Shown here piece after piece: positions 24,257 through 33,170 of a stretch of 64,000 nt of DNA. Within the stretch, counting starts at the first letter, position 1. Every line of letters starts with the position of its first letter. The notes under the pieces are model-generated. The model did no database searches. It was not told the DNA's origin and saw only the letters and a program-made list of their open reading frames with translations. Where the stretch lies: positions 12,910,001-12,974,000 of the forward strand of contig OZ021729.1 of assembly GCA_963978545.1 (NCBI GenBank), in the 5' to 3' direction. Made by a program: the position numbers and the translations under genes. The DNA comes from Linyphia triangularis. Taxonomy: Eukaryota > Arthropoda > Arachnida > Araneae > Linyphiidae.

Positions 24257-25925
24257 TTGTAGGGATCAGATGTCTTCACTTCAACTCTCCTCCTTCTAGG
24301 TGCAGGGGATGCAGGTTGAATTCCTCCTACTTGGGCAACTCGAAGGTGGGTGAGAAGATGTTGTTGAAGATCATCCTTACGGCCGAAACTCTTCCCGCAG
24401 TCAGGACAGGCATGGGGGGTAGCAGATTGATGGGTCTTCATGTGTCTTGTCAGATCGGAATTTCGATTGAAGGATTTTTGACACGTTCCGCACACAAAGT
24501 CTTTCTTGTCAGTATGGACTTTCAGATGTTGTGTAAGGTTGTACTTCTCTGTGAATGTCTTGTTGCAGAGGGTACACACCTGTTGATAATAAAACTTTGA
24601 TAAGTTTACAGAAATTATTTCACATTAATAGTAGAAATATTTTACAAAATATGTATTCTCCAAAAATTACTTAATTTGCAAAATATCTGAAAACATTTTT
24701 ATTAAAAATACTTTATTTCTATAAACTATCTATATCAGTGAAACATACTTTATTTTAAATCAAAGTATCTAAAAACTTTCTCTGCGAAACATAATTTAAA
24801 AAACTACTACTTACATGAGGTTCAACAATGGAATTCCTAACATTGGAAGATCCAGCAATTGAGGATGTAGCATGTGGTGAGGGTCCAGCAACAGATACCT
24901 GAAAAAATTATTTAACATTTAAATAAGCTATTTTAACATATTCTTAACAGTAGTTTATCCTTTGAATGTAATACTTATAGTTTTCTGATGGATTTTCATG
25001 TGCCGGGTAAGAGTAAATTTCTGTACGAAACCCTTCTGACAGATAGTACAGACCTGTTGAAAATAGAAATTTTGAGTAATATGTTTCAAGTTATTATTCT
25101 TTCACTTAAATGATAAAAATAATACTTACATGCAAGTCTTGTGAGGTGGATGCAGCATTAGAAGGTCCAGCAGCAGTAGATTCAACAACAACCTCCTAAA
25201 GTAAGATATTGAGAAATTATTCTAAGTTTTTTACGTCAGGGAAAAATCGGCGTGAATTTGGGGTGACTTTGAATAGTTACTGCACTGACAATTACTAAGT
25301 ACAAAAGTAATAAAAATTTTGGCGTGAATTTGGGGCAACTTTGAATAGTTACAGCATTGACAATTACTAAGTATAAAAGCAATAAAAAAAAAATTGGCGT
25401 GAATTTGGGGCGACTTTGAATAGTTACAACATTGAAAATTACTAAGTACAAAAACAATAAAAATTTTGGCTTGAATCTTATACTAATATTCAAGTGAATG
25501 ACATTTAGAAAAAATACCAAGTACAAAAGTAATACAAATTTTGGCGTGAATCTTATACTAATATTCAAGTGAATGACATTTAGAAAAAGTTTTAAAGAAT
25601 ATATTATTGACATGAATTTCAAATATAATTGAGAAAGTTTCAAGTGAACAAATCAATTATGCAACGTTAAATATCACAGTTTAAAATTTATCTTAGACAT
25701 TAAACATTCATTTCAATAAATTCATCTACTTAAAAGCAACAAGTTTAATCTTATTTAAAGAATATTCTTTAAGATACATAGTAAGTAATTTTAAAAGTTT
25801 AAGATAAATACAATCTATAAACATTCAAACATAATTTAAAAATATATTACTAAAAGAACACTTACTTGGTCATTAGGACTAGAGACAACGACATCCATGG
25901 GAGAAGGAAAACGTGATGATGACAT
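24257..25925 (-). CDS. Maverick C2H2 zinc-finger leader exons of the polymerase gene
   Basis: Five small exons on the minus strand: 25866-25925 (ATG at 25925-25923, 20 codons), 25130-25195, about 24979-25053, 24815-24898, and 24579 leftwards. All inferred junctions are phase 0. Exon 3 encodes one C2H2 finger (VCTICQKGF ... HMKIH); exon 5 encodes three more (CTLC, CGTC and CPDC starts). Exons 2 and 4 are Ser/Ala-rich linkers. Exon 3 ends at ATAAGT instead of GTAAGT, so its donor is probably mutated. After an RRRRVEV segment the frame runs into the polymerase region out of frame and stops at 24214-24216. N-terminal fingers on Polinton polymerases are, to my knowledge, seen in arthropods. They probably bind DNA. 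Confidence 0.75.
25249..25590. repeat. Tandem repeat in zinc-finger gene intron, about 71-76-bp units
   Basis: About five units with CGTGAATTTGGGGYRACTTT or CGTGAATCTTATACTAATAT starts, then TACTAAGTACAAAAGTAATA. They lie in the intron between exons 1 and 2 of the zinc-finger/polymerase gene and produce an artefactual minus-strand open frame with a repeating hydrophobic peptide. Confidence 0.85.
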
Positions 25926-25935
25926 TATAAATAAC

Positions 25936-25975
<40 letters not shown>

Positions 25976-27356
25976 TCGAAAGAAAGAAAAAAAACATACA
26001 TTTTCAATACAAGTTGGAAATAATTTTTATGTAATACTTGAATCGACTACTTTAACATGATGCGATTGTTAAGCCTAACAAATGCACGCGGTACTTAAGC
26101 CTAACAATGCACGCGGTACTTAATCTAGCAAATGCATTCGATAGCCCATTTCAATATATAAATTTAACACACGATAAATAACTTCAGTTAAAATAATGTG
26201 TCTGCTAATATTAAATAATATACATACATCTTAAATTTACTGAACGGATAACTTAAACCTTTAACATGTAATACAGAAAACGATTTGAATGCACGCGATT
26301 CTTTACCCTAATACATATAGTAAAATAATTTAACATTTAAATACACATGTTACTTAAAACATTTGAATACACATAGTACTTAAAAGATACTAATATTTCA
26401 CAAATAATAAAAATTCACTTACCGAATAATTCAGTTGAAATCAGCAAAAAGCTAAAGTAGTAGCAAATACAATAAGCAAGCACGATAAGCAAATACTAAG
26501 CAAACACGATAAACGTCTTTCGCACTCAGGAATCTAAGTAGAAATGGCAAGACGGCAACCGATAGCGTCTATATATGAGGGGTGATCACGTGACTTCACC
26601 GACCAATCAGGTTTCGCGCTAGAGGGCGCTGCTTGGTTCTAACCGGTCAGAGCGGGTGGGGAGCGAGACTAGGCATGTTTCCACACGCTTCAACGCGTTT
26701 GCGAGTTGAGTTGTAGTGTAACGATCTTGCTTGAAGCAGTTAAAGTGATAGATAATTTGTTCGTGAAGTCATAGTGTAGCGAATGGGTTTTTAGCGTAGA
26801 CAGTTGTTGCAATTGGAGTAATTATGAAATTTATTAAATATAAAGATAATATTTAGTAATAATTATAAGATTTTATTATTATTATAAAAGATAACTTGTA
26901 GAAAAAAGTTACGGCATGAATTTTTTTTTATATAATGTTATTACCTGTATTGTGTTAACATTTGACATTTAAGATGCTTTAAGGTAATGACGGTTTTAAA
27001 TATGAGAGAGTTTTTTAGACTTTTATTATTTGAGTCATGGTTTGAACCTTATGTTAAAATGACTTCATGGTTCAGTTACCGATCGCTTTGGTAATTAAGC
27101 CATATCCTTTATAAGATAATGCATCTAGTCGAATATGTCAGTTGTAAGTATGACTTTACCAAGTGAGGTTGTGAATGCTGCATACTTCTACATTTGCTTA
27201 TGTGTAGCGCTATCATTCATTTATTATATGACCGATAGTGATCGATTCGCTATCGATTTTACGCTTCGTCTCAATGAACCCGGAAACTTATCTATTTCAA
27301 TGTGAAAATGTTAAGACTTAGGATACAGATAAGAGTTAATAAAATTTCTTGCTGTA
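25926..27356. promoter_or_regulatory. Maverick divergent promoter region
   Basis: This 1.4-kb spacer separates the leftward zinc-finger/polymerase gene from the rightward integrase. Its GC-richest part, 26580-26660, has CACGTG (26587-26592) and the block CCAATCAGGTTTCGCGCTAG running on into AGGGCG (26603-26635). The block is nearly repeated, inverted, at 34718-34749 upstream of the other leftward gene. Leftward transcription probably starts near here. No other genes were seen. Confidence 0.6.
25945..25971. repeat. (AT)n microsatellite
   Basis: About 13 AT dinucleotides directly upstream of the zinc-finger gene start. Confidence 0.9.
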
Positions 27357-28399
27357 ATGAATGCGACGTATCAAGACCCGAGTCATGTAGCAAGTTTCGG
27401 TGGTATCGATGCATTATACCGTGCCTCAGGAAGAAAGATTCCCAAGAAAACGATACAGAAATGGCTAAAGGGGGTGGATGCGTACACTCTACACAAGTCC
27501 ATTCGTCATAAATTTCTTACGAATCGGGTGATTGTTTATAACATTGATCAGCAATGGCAAGCGGATTTGGTGGATATGTCAAGTCTTCAAAAGTTTAATG
27601 ATGGTTATCGCTTTATTTTGAGTTGTATTGATGTGCTATCAAAGTTTGGATGGCTAATTCCTCTGAAACGAAAGAGAGGTATAGATATTGTTGAGGCTTT
27701 TCAAATAATATTCGATCAACGATCTCCGAAATCACTTCAGACTGATCAGGGAACGGAATTTAAGAATAAGCTATTTCAGACCTTGTTAAAAAAGAAGGGG
27801 ATTAGATTTTTCACGACATATAATTTGTCGAAAGCAAACATAGTCGAGCGTTGGAATAGAAGTATTAAAACTAAAATGTGGAAGTACTTTACTGCTAAAA
27901 ATACGCATAGATACATTGACGTATTACAAGATTTAGTGAAAAGTTATAATCATACTTACCATTCAAGTATAAAAAGAGCTCCCGTGGAAGTGAATGCTGA
28001 AAATGAACAAGATGTTTGGTTCACTCTCTATGGAGATATGGAGAATTTACCTAAACCCAAATGCGTATTTAATGTAGATGATGTAGTTCGCATTTCAAAG
28101 AAGAAACTAACCTTTGAAAAGGGTTATGAAACGAATTGGACGGAAGAATTGTTTGTCATAACAGAGTGTGTCAAGAGACAACCTGCAGTGTATAGAGTGA
28201 AAGATTTATTAGGAGAGTCTATAAAAGGGACGTTTTATGCACAAGAGTTACAAAAGGTTACAATAAAAGATGAATTTCCAATTGAAAAAGTTTTAAGAAA
28301 ACGCATGCGTAAAAAGAAAATGGAATATTTTGTGAAATATCGAGGATATCCCGACAATTTAATCAATGGATTCCTGCTTCTAACTTATTAGCCCTATAA
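27357..28399 (+). pseudogene. Maverick integrase (RVE family, with chromodomain), C-terminal frameshift
   Basis: Retroviral-type integrase that inserts the element. From ATG 27357 the 344-residue frame shows catalytic D70 (QWQADLVDM), D130 (LQTDQGTEF) and E164 (NIVERWNR), then a C-terminal chromodomain-like segment (FPIEKVLRKR ... FVKYRGYP, about residues 300-335). Near 28365 a one-base shift takes the frame to a stop at 28389-28391. The family-like chromodomain end (ending NLL) continues in the next frame to the TAA at 28397-28399. The catalytic core is intact, so activity might survive; the chromodomain tip is altered. This start follows an in-frame upstream stop. Confidence 0.93.
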
Positions 28400-28402
28400 A
28401 TA
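28395..28402 (+). promoter_or_regulatory. TATA box for capsid gene block
   Basis: TATAAATA lies 35 nt before the ATG of the penton-like gene and overlaps the integrase stop in the shifted frame. Position and sequence fit an RNA polymerase II core promoter for a late transcript. Confidence 0.55.
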
Positions 28403-28436
28403 TTGATGGCACACGTTGCAAGACTCATTTGTCATC

Positions 28437-29180
28437 ATGAGTTTCTACATAACACTTATCTCGGATAGTTCCATGTCCTATTTCCCTGAAAACAAAATTT
28501 CCCATTTTATTACTCGCTTACCCATACCAATTGAACTGAAAGGAGAATGGGAAGTTGGAATGGTAGAGTTTTTATATCCGCATACTTGGTATAATGTGAA
28601 TCATCAAAATAATTTAATTGGATTCGAGACGAGTGGAAAGTTAGAGGTAGGAAGAAGATTACCTCCGGGTTGTTATGAGACAGTTCCTGATATTTTAAAG
28701 GCTATTTATGTGAAAGAACATGATGATAAAATTGTCACAAGTTATAATGCGGTAACTAAGCGTGTTCAGATAACTGTGAAAAATAATGCGAAACTCATAT
28801 TATATCAAGGTCTTGCTGAAATGCCTGGATTTGAACCTATGGAAATAACTTCGTTTGACGCAAGTATAGAAGCAACTGTTGTGGGTCCATTCGTAGCCGA
28901 CCCCTCTGCACATTATCGCGTATTTATGATTTATACGGATATAGTGGAACCACAAATTGTGGGAGATGTCTTAGCACCTCTCCTTCGAGTGGTTAGAGTG
29001 AGAGGACAAGATGGTGAGATGATTAGCGAACAGTATGATAGACCGCACTACTTACCTGTAAACCGGAAAATTATTGAGACTTTGGAAATCGTTATAAGGA
29101 CGCACTCGGGATGTTTAACGCCATTTGAACGTGGGCGCTCATACGTGAAGTTACACTTTCGTCAGAAGTCTCTCTCATAA
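28437..29180 (+). CDS. Maverick penton-like minor capsid protein
   Basis: A 247-residue protein starting at ATG 28437 (MSFYITLISD...). The N-terminal stretch, with its FPENKISHF, RLP, and WEVGMVEFLYPHTWYN signature, is typical of the Polinton minor capsid (penton-like single jelly-roll) protein that forms the vertices. No lesion is seen. Its TAA stop overlaps the next start as TAATG. The frame is also open 7 codons further upstream but without an ATG. Confidence 0.8.
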   Translation: MSFYITLISDSSMSYFPENKISHFITRLPIPIELKGEWEVGMVEFLYPHTWYNVNHQNNLIGFETSGKLEVGRRLPPGCYETVPDILKAIYVKEHDDKIVTSYNAVTKRVQITVKNNAKLILYQGLAEMPGFEPMEITSFDASIEATVVGPFVADPSAHYRVFMIYTDIVEPQIVGDVLAPLLRVVRVRGQDGEMISEQYDRPHYLPVNRKIIETLEIVIRTHSGCLTPFERGRSYVKLHFRQKSLS

Positions 29181-29602
29181 TGTATGTCTCTTACCAGTGT
29201 TGTCAAAAATCTTTCGAAGATTATTATGTGCAGCAGACGGGAAAAGGCTTGAATTATTATCAAGGAAGTTCTTATCAGAGAGGATATGGATTAGGAGGTC
29301 TATTCAGATCATTTTTTCGTGCCGCAGCTCCGCTACTGAAATCAGGTGCTAAAGCTATTGGGAAACAAATGTTTCACAGCGGTGTCAACCTGATGAATGA
29401 TGTTTCTCAAGGTCAAGATTTTAAAATGGCCGCCAAACGAAGACTCAAAGAAGCTGGAAATGTGTTAACAGATAAAGCCGCCACCAAAGTCAAGACTATG
29501 ATTGGTAGTGGAAAAAGACATAAAAAGCGTATGCAGAAGAAAAAAACCATCATTCCACGTTCAGCCAAGAAGAAGTGCACATCGCATGATATTTTCTCCT
29601 AA
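29180..29602 (+). CDS. Maverick basic core/pX-like virion protein
   Basis: A 140-residue protein from ATG 29180. It has a Tyr/Gly-rich N-terminus, an amphipathic central segment (GLGGLFRSFFRAAAPLLKSG, about residues 37-56, then a Lys/Ala helix), and a strongly basic C-terminus ending in HDIFS. This layout matches the small basic protein found next to the capsid gene in Polintons and adintoviruses, compared in the literature with adenovirus core or membrane-active proteins. The exact role is uncertain. It shares TAATG overlaps with both neighbours. Confidence 0.7.
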   Translation: MYVSYQCCQKSFEDYYVQQTGKGLNYYQGSSYQRGYGLGGLFRSFFRAAAPLLKSGAKAIGKQMFHSGVNLMNDVSQGQDFKMAAKRRLKEAGNVLTDKAATKVKTMIGSGKRHKKRMQKKKTIIPRSAKKKCTSHDIFS

Positions 29603-30909
29603 TGGCTTCCTTCATCTACAAAGACTCTGCTCCTTGCGTCAAGTCGGAATTAGATTTATTTTCAATTCCCCCAACCCAGACCGTTATCGAAAAAGGACAA
29701 TTTGTCGAATTTCACCCCCTTTCAAGTGCACGAGATGGTGGACCAATTGAATTTTCAATATCAGGAAGTAGTGAAGAATATGTGGACTTAGCTGCTTCCT
29801 ATCTACACGTGAAAGTAAAAGTGACGAAAGCAGATGGAACTAAACTACCAGAAAAGGAACCAGTTGCTCCCGTCAACCTTTTCCTTCATTCGCTTTTCAG
29901 TCAAGTAGACGTTAGTTTAAACGAGAGAAATATTTCTTCCGCAAGCAACACTTATCCTTTTAGAGCCTATATAGAGACATTATTAAATTATGGGGAAGAT
30001 GCCAAGAAAAGTTTACTTTCCTGTGAAGGATTCTACAAAGATACGCTACCTGATATCATTGACCCCATAGATGAGAATGCTGATGCTGGATTGAAGACGC
30101 GTTACAATCTTATCAAAGACAGCCAGACAGTAGAAATGATTGGTCAACTCCACTGTGACATTTTTCAACAAAATCGTCTCATGATTAACTTGGTGGATAT
30201 CAAAATTAAAATGATACGCAGCAAATCCTCATTTTGCTTAATTTCAACCAAAGTGGATGGTGATTACAAGATAGTTCTAGAGCATGCTTCTATGTTTATA
30301 AGAAAAGTGAAGGTGAGCCCTGCCGTTGCTATTGGACATGCCAAGGCTTTGGAGAAGACATCGTGCAAATATCCAATTGATCGAGTGATTTGCAAAACTT
30401 ATAGCATTGCCAAGGGGAGTTGGTCCTTTTTAAAAGATAATGTGTTTCTTGGACTCATGCCAAAACATGTCATTCTCACCTGTGTGGGAAATGCTGCAAT
30501 GAATGGGCAATATTCAAAGAATCCATTTCTCTTTTCTCATCATAGTGCAAACTTTGTATCTATTTACATAAATGGGCAACCGGTTCCCTGCAAGCCCTTA
30601 GAGCTTAATTTTGATTCCAACAACTACGTTAGGGCTTATCACAGTTTATTTTCCGGATTTAATCATAATAAGGGAATTTACTTATCTCAAGAAGAATACG
30701 CCAGAGGACATGTACTTTACGCATTTGATCTAAGTCCTGATCTTTGCGACGGAGAACATTTTAATCTGCAACACCAAGGAAATTTACGTGTGGAAATTAA
30801 ATTTTCCGAGGCTATTGCGGAAACTTTATCAGTGCTCATTTATGCAGAGTTTCAAAACGTGATTGAAATATCCAAATCACGTCACGTGGTGTGCGACTTT
30901 CCGAATTAA
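29602..30909 (+). CDS. Maverick major capsid protein (double jelly-roll)
   Basis: A 435-residue protein of the family often labelled F54H12.2-like in animal genomes, now understood as the Polinton major capsid protein. The N-terminus (KSELDLFSIPPTQTVIEKGQ, about residues 12-31) and the ISGSSEEYVDLAASYLHVK segment are diagnostic. It would form the hexon-like trimers of the particle. The frame is intact over a normal length. Its start overlaps the upstream stop and its stop overlaps the protease start, both as TAATG. Confidence 0.92.
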   Translation: MASFIYKDSAPCVKSELDLFSIPPTQTVIEKGQFVEFHPLSSARDGGPIEFSISGSSEEYVDLAASYLHVKVKVTKADGTKLPEKEPVAPVNLFLHSLFSQVDVSLNERNISSASNTYPFRAYIETLLNYGEDAKKSLLSCEGFYKDTLPDIIDPIDENADAGLKTRYNLIKDSQTVEMIGQLHCDIFQQNRLMINLVDIKIKMIRSKSSFCLISTKVDGDYKIVLEHASMFIRKVKVSPAVAIGHAKALEKTSCKYPIDRVICKTYSIAKGSWSFLKDNVFLGLMPKHVILTCVGNAAMNGQYSKNPFLFSHHSANFVSIYINGQPVPCKPLELNFDSNNYVRAYHSLFSGFNHNKGIYLSQEEYARGHVLYAFDLSPDLCDGEHFNLQHQGNLRVEIKFSEAIAETLSVLIYAEFQNVIEISKSRHVVCDFPN

Positions 30910-31386
30910 TGGATACCCTACAAATAACCAGAATTCTTTCTGGAAATGCAAAAACCAAGAATATATTCTTGGGCGTTTTCTCAAGTGATCGATTACCAAC
31001 ATATGTTCGAAACTTTCCAGCCTGTTTTATTGCCAACACTGACAAGTCCAATCAAGAAGGCACCCATTGGGTGGCTTTTTATATAGAATCACCTACAGAA
31101 ATATGCTTCTTTGATTCGTTTCTGAAACCCACCGTCTTATTTTCCCGGAGGAATATCAAGTTATGTAAAACGTTATCGACATGTAGAGTTTAATCCTATG
31201 ATACTTCAATCGAATGCGAGTTCCGTGTGTGGACAATATTGTATTTTTTATTTATATTCTAAATGTAATGGACGTTCTATGAACGATATTCTCTTGTCTT
31301 TTGTACCCAATCAAATATGTAATGATATCAAAGTGCATCATTTTGTAATCAAGCACTTTAGAATTGTAGCACCATTTTATCAATAA
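30909..31386 (+). pseudogene. Maverick adenain-like cysteine protease, frameshifted
   Basis: Maturation protease of the adenovirus protease (C5/Ulp1-like) type. The first frame (30909-31193) contains the catalytic His (GTHWVAFY) and the acidic FFDSF motif. The second frame (entered near 31140, in a TTTT run, ending 31386) contains SSVCGQYC with the catalytic Cys and the oxyanion Gln region. All catalytic elements survive but lie in two frames, so one base-pair indel has inactivated it. The stop overlaps an AATAAA signal at 31382-31387. Confidence 0.88.
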
Positions 31387-31387
31387 A
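31382..31387 (+). terminator. Polyadenylation signal ending the capsid/protease block
   Basis: AATAAA overlaps the protease stop codon. It would close a transcript starting at the 28395 TATA box. Function is inferred from sequence and position. Confidence 0.5.
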
Positions 31388-31410
31388 GAAAGTATTTAAA
31401 CAGTAACACT

Positions 31411-32049
31411 ATGTCTCGTCTCTCATTCAACATGGAATTTCCAAAGTTGCAACATCCTTTTACGATGGTAATCGCCGGTCTAACAGGATGCGGTAAAAGT
31501 TATTTTGTGCTGGATTTGATAAGTGAAAAGCAGGGGATGCTTTCAATTGTTCCCGATAAGATTGTTTGGTTTTATGGAATACATCAACCCTTATATGATG
31601 AAATTGATAATGTGACATTTGTAGAAGGTCTACCTGCGACATTTAAAGAATTTTTGGGCGAGAATACACTCTTCGTAATTGACGATTTAATGTCAATTGC
31701 TAACAGTCATTTAACTGATCTTTTTACAAAAGGCAGTCATCATTTAAATCTGAGTGTTATCTTCATAACACAAAATTTTTTCTACAAAGGGAAAGAAATG
31801 CGTGACATTACATTGAATGCACACTATTTAGTACTGTGTAAAAATAGACGAGACTTGAGTCAAATTTCACATCTAGGAAGACAATTATTTCCTCGACATG
31901 TCAAGTTATTTCAAGAAGTCTTTGAAGATGCAACGAAAAACCCCTATTCCTATTTATTTATAGATTTACGTGCCGAAACACCAGAAGAGTTACGATTACG
32001 TACCAAAATTTTACCTACTGAAAGACAGATCGTGTATCAATTTAAATGA
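31411..32049 (+). CDS. Maverick FtsK/HerA-type genome-packaging ATPase
   Basis: A 212-residue ATPase of the A32/FtsK-HerA superfamily that would pump DNA into the capsid. Walker A is GLTGCGKS (residues 23-30), Walker B FVIDD (88-92), and a downstream VIFITQNFF segment matches the sensor-like strand with Gln. Length and motifs are complete. A TATTTAAA at 31393-31400 lies close before the start. It follows the protease after 24 nt. Confidence 0.93.
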   Translation: MSRLSFNMEFPKLQHPFTMVIAGLTGCGKSYFVLDLISEKQGMLSIVPDKIVWFYGIHQPLYDEIDNVTFVEGLPATFKEFLGENTLFVIDDLMSIANSHLTDLFTKGSHHLNLSVIFITQNFFYKGKEMRDITLNAHYLVLCKNRRDLSQISHLGRQLFPRHVKLFQEVFEDATKNPYSYLFIDLRAETPEELRLRTKILPTERQIVYQFK

Positions 32050-32056
32050 TATAAAA
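32050..32056 (+). promoter_or_regulatory. TATA box upstream of small Maverick gene
   Basis: TATAAAA 42 nt before the ATG at 32092, immediately after the ATPase stop. A plausible separate promoter for the last two rightward genes. Confidence 0.45.
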
Positions 32057-32091
32057 GTGAATGACTTTGAAGATAAGTATCATTTAGCAAG

Positions 32092-32421
32092 ATGGCTCTT
32101 AAGAAGGAGCAACTCAATCAATTACGACTGTTGCAAATTTGTCCGTTAAGGTTACGAAAAACGTTATTAAGTAAACTCAATAAGAACTGTATAAAAGCCA
32201 TATGCGAATGTTGCATTAACACATTGAATGGAAATATCCCATTGACTGCACGACAGAAGAAAACGCTCTCTAAACATAAGAAGATATTGCGTCATTTAAG
32301 TAATCGTAAAGTGTCTTTACCGAAAAAACGTCAAGTCATTTTACAGAAAGGAGGTTTCCTCAACATACTTATTCCTGCAGCCTTGAGTGTTTTAACTACA
32401 TTATTTCATGGCTCAAATTAA
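32092..32421 (+). CDS. Maverick small basic protein with hydrophobic C-terminus
   Basis: 109 residues, strongly basic with Cys in CICECCINTL-like spacing, and a hydrophobic tail (GGFLNILIPAALSVLTTLF, about residues 88-106) that could insert into membrane. I recognise it only as a type of small gene found beside the Polinton ATPase; no function is assigned. Its end overlaps the next start by 14 nt. Confidence 0.6.
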   Translation: MALKKEQLNQLRLLQICPLRLRKTLLSKLNKNCIKAICECCINTLNGNIPLTARQKKTLSKHKKILRHLSNRKVSLPKKRQVILQKGGFLNILIPAALSVLTTLFHGSN

Positions 32422-33082
32422 GAAGTTTGCTCTTATACCCGAAGAATTGGGGACAAAACATACTGTTTCCAATAAAAGGCTTAGTGAGCTTGATAAGGCA
32501 ATGATACAAATTTTACATAGTGACTTACCTGATCATGAAAAATTGGTCCTCTATCATGAACTGTTGAAGAAAAGTTTAAATCTGCAAGAATTTAATAATT
32601 CACGTCCGAATGAGCAAAGTAGTAAAACAGCTGAAGAGAAGAAGAAGGAAGAAGTGGAGAAAATAGAAGATAAGAGGAAAGTTGAAGAATCTGTGAAAGT
32701 AGAAGAAATAATGAAACTTCAAAAAGATGATAATTATCAAGAACTTATATTAGCATCACTTTCTAAACCCATGCGAAGAAAAGCTGAAAATACACTTGCT
32801 CTCATCAAGAATCAACCTGATATCTTATCATGGAATTCCAAGGGTCAAATCTCCATTCACGGAGAAAAAATACCAAACTCTAACATTATCGACTTTTTCA
32901 ATTATATGTACAATACCAAAAGTAATGTATCACGGAAAAGTTTATTTAATACTGTTTTGAAAGATTTAAATGTTCCGAAGCAGTTTATCGGAAATAAGAA
33001 GTTGCTAAAGTCACCTGTAAAAATTGTCCAAACAAAGTTGAGACGAAATGTAAAACCACCTAAAAAGTGGGAAAATTTATGA
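32408..33082 (+). CDS. Maverick conserved hypothetical with coiled-coil centre
   Basis: 224 residues. The N-terminal part (KRLSELDKAMIQILHSDLPD, about 23-42, then a LVLYHELLKK segment) resembles a protein commonly encoded at this place in Polintons. A highly charged Lys/Glu stretch (about 70-105) should form a helix or coiled coil. The C-terminal part is basic with prolines. The frame is intact. Possible roles include a virion or scaffolding protein; this is inference. Confidence 0.6.
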   Translation: MAQIKKFALIPEELGTKHTVSNKRLSELDKAMIQILHSDLPDHEKLVLYHELLKKSLNLQEFNNSRPNEQSSKTAEEKKKEEVEKIEDKRKVEESVKVEEIMKLQKDDNYQELILASLSKPMRRKAENTLALIKNQPDILSWNSKGQISIHGEKIPNSNIIDFFNYMYNTKSNVSRKSLFNTVLKDLNVPKQFIGNKKLLKSPVKIVQTKLRRNVKPPKKWENL

Positions 33083-33085
33083 TTC

Positions 33086-33091
33086 AATAAA
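33086..33091 (+). terminator. Polyadenylation signal of rightward Maverick genes
   Basis: AATAAA four bases after the last rightward stop. A minus-strand AATAAA (33166-33171) sits 75 bp away for the converging AlkB gene, so the two transcription units end tail to tail. Confidence 0.6.
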
Positions 33092-33170
33092 GTGATATTG
33101 CTTTAACATTTTTTTTTATTATTTCACATAAGAAAATCACACACACATATTTCCATTGAATAATTTTTAT

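Noticed and set aside
24211..24600. 129-codon + frame
   Set aside because: Shadow of the zinc-finger exon on the other strand.
25249..25590. CRISPR-like array
   Set aside because: Repeats are contiguous with degenerate units and no unique spacers, in a eukaryotic transposon intron.
25236..25643. 135-codon minus-strand frame with a repeating hydrophobic peptide
   Set aside because: It is produced by the 71-76-bp tandem repeat in the zinc-finger gene intron and has no start context or family match.
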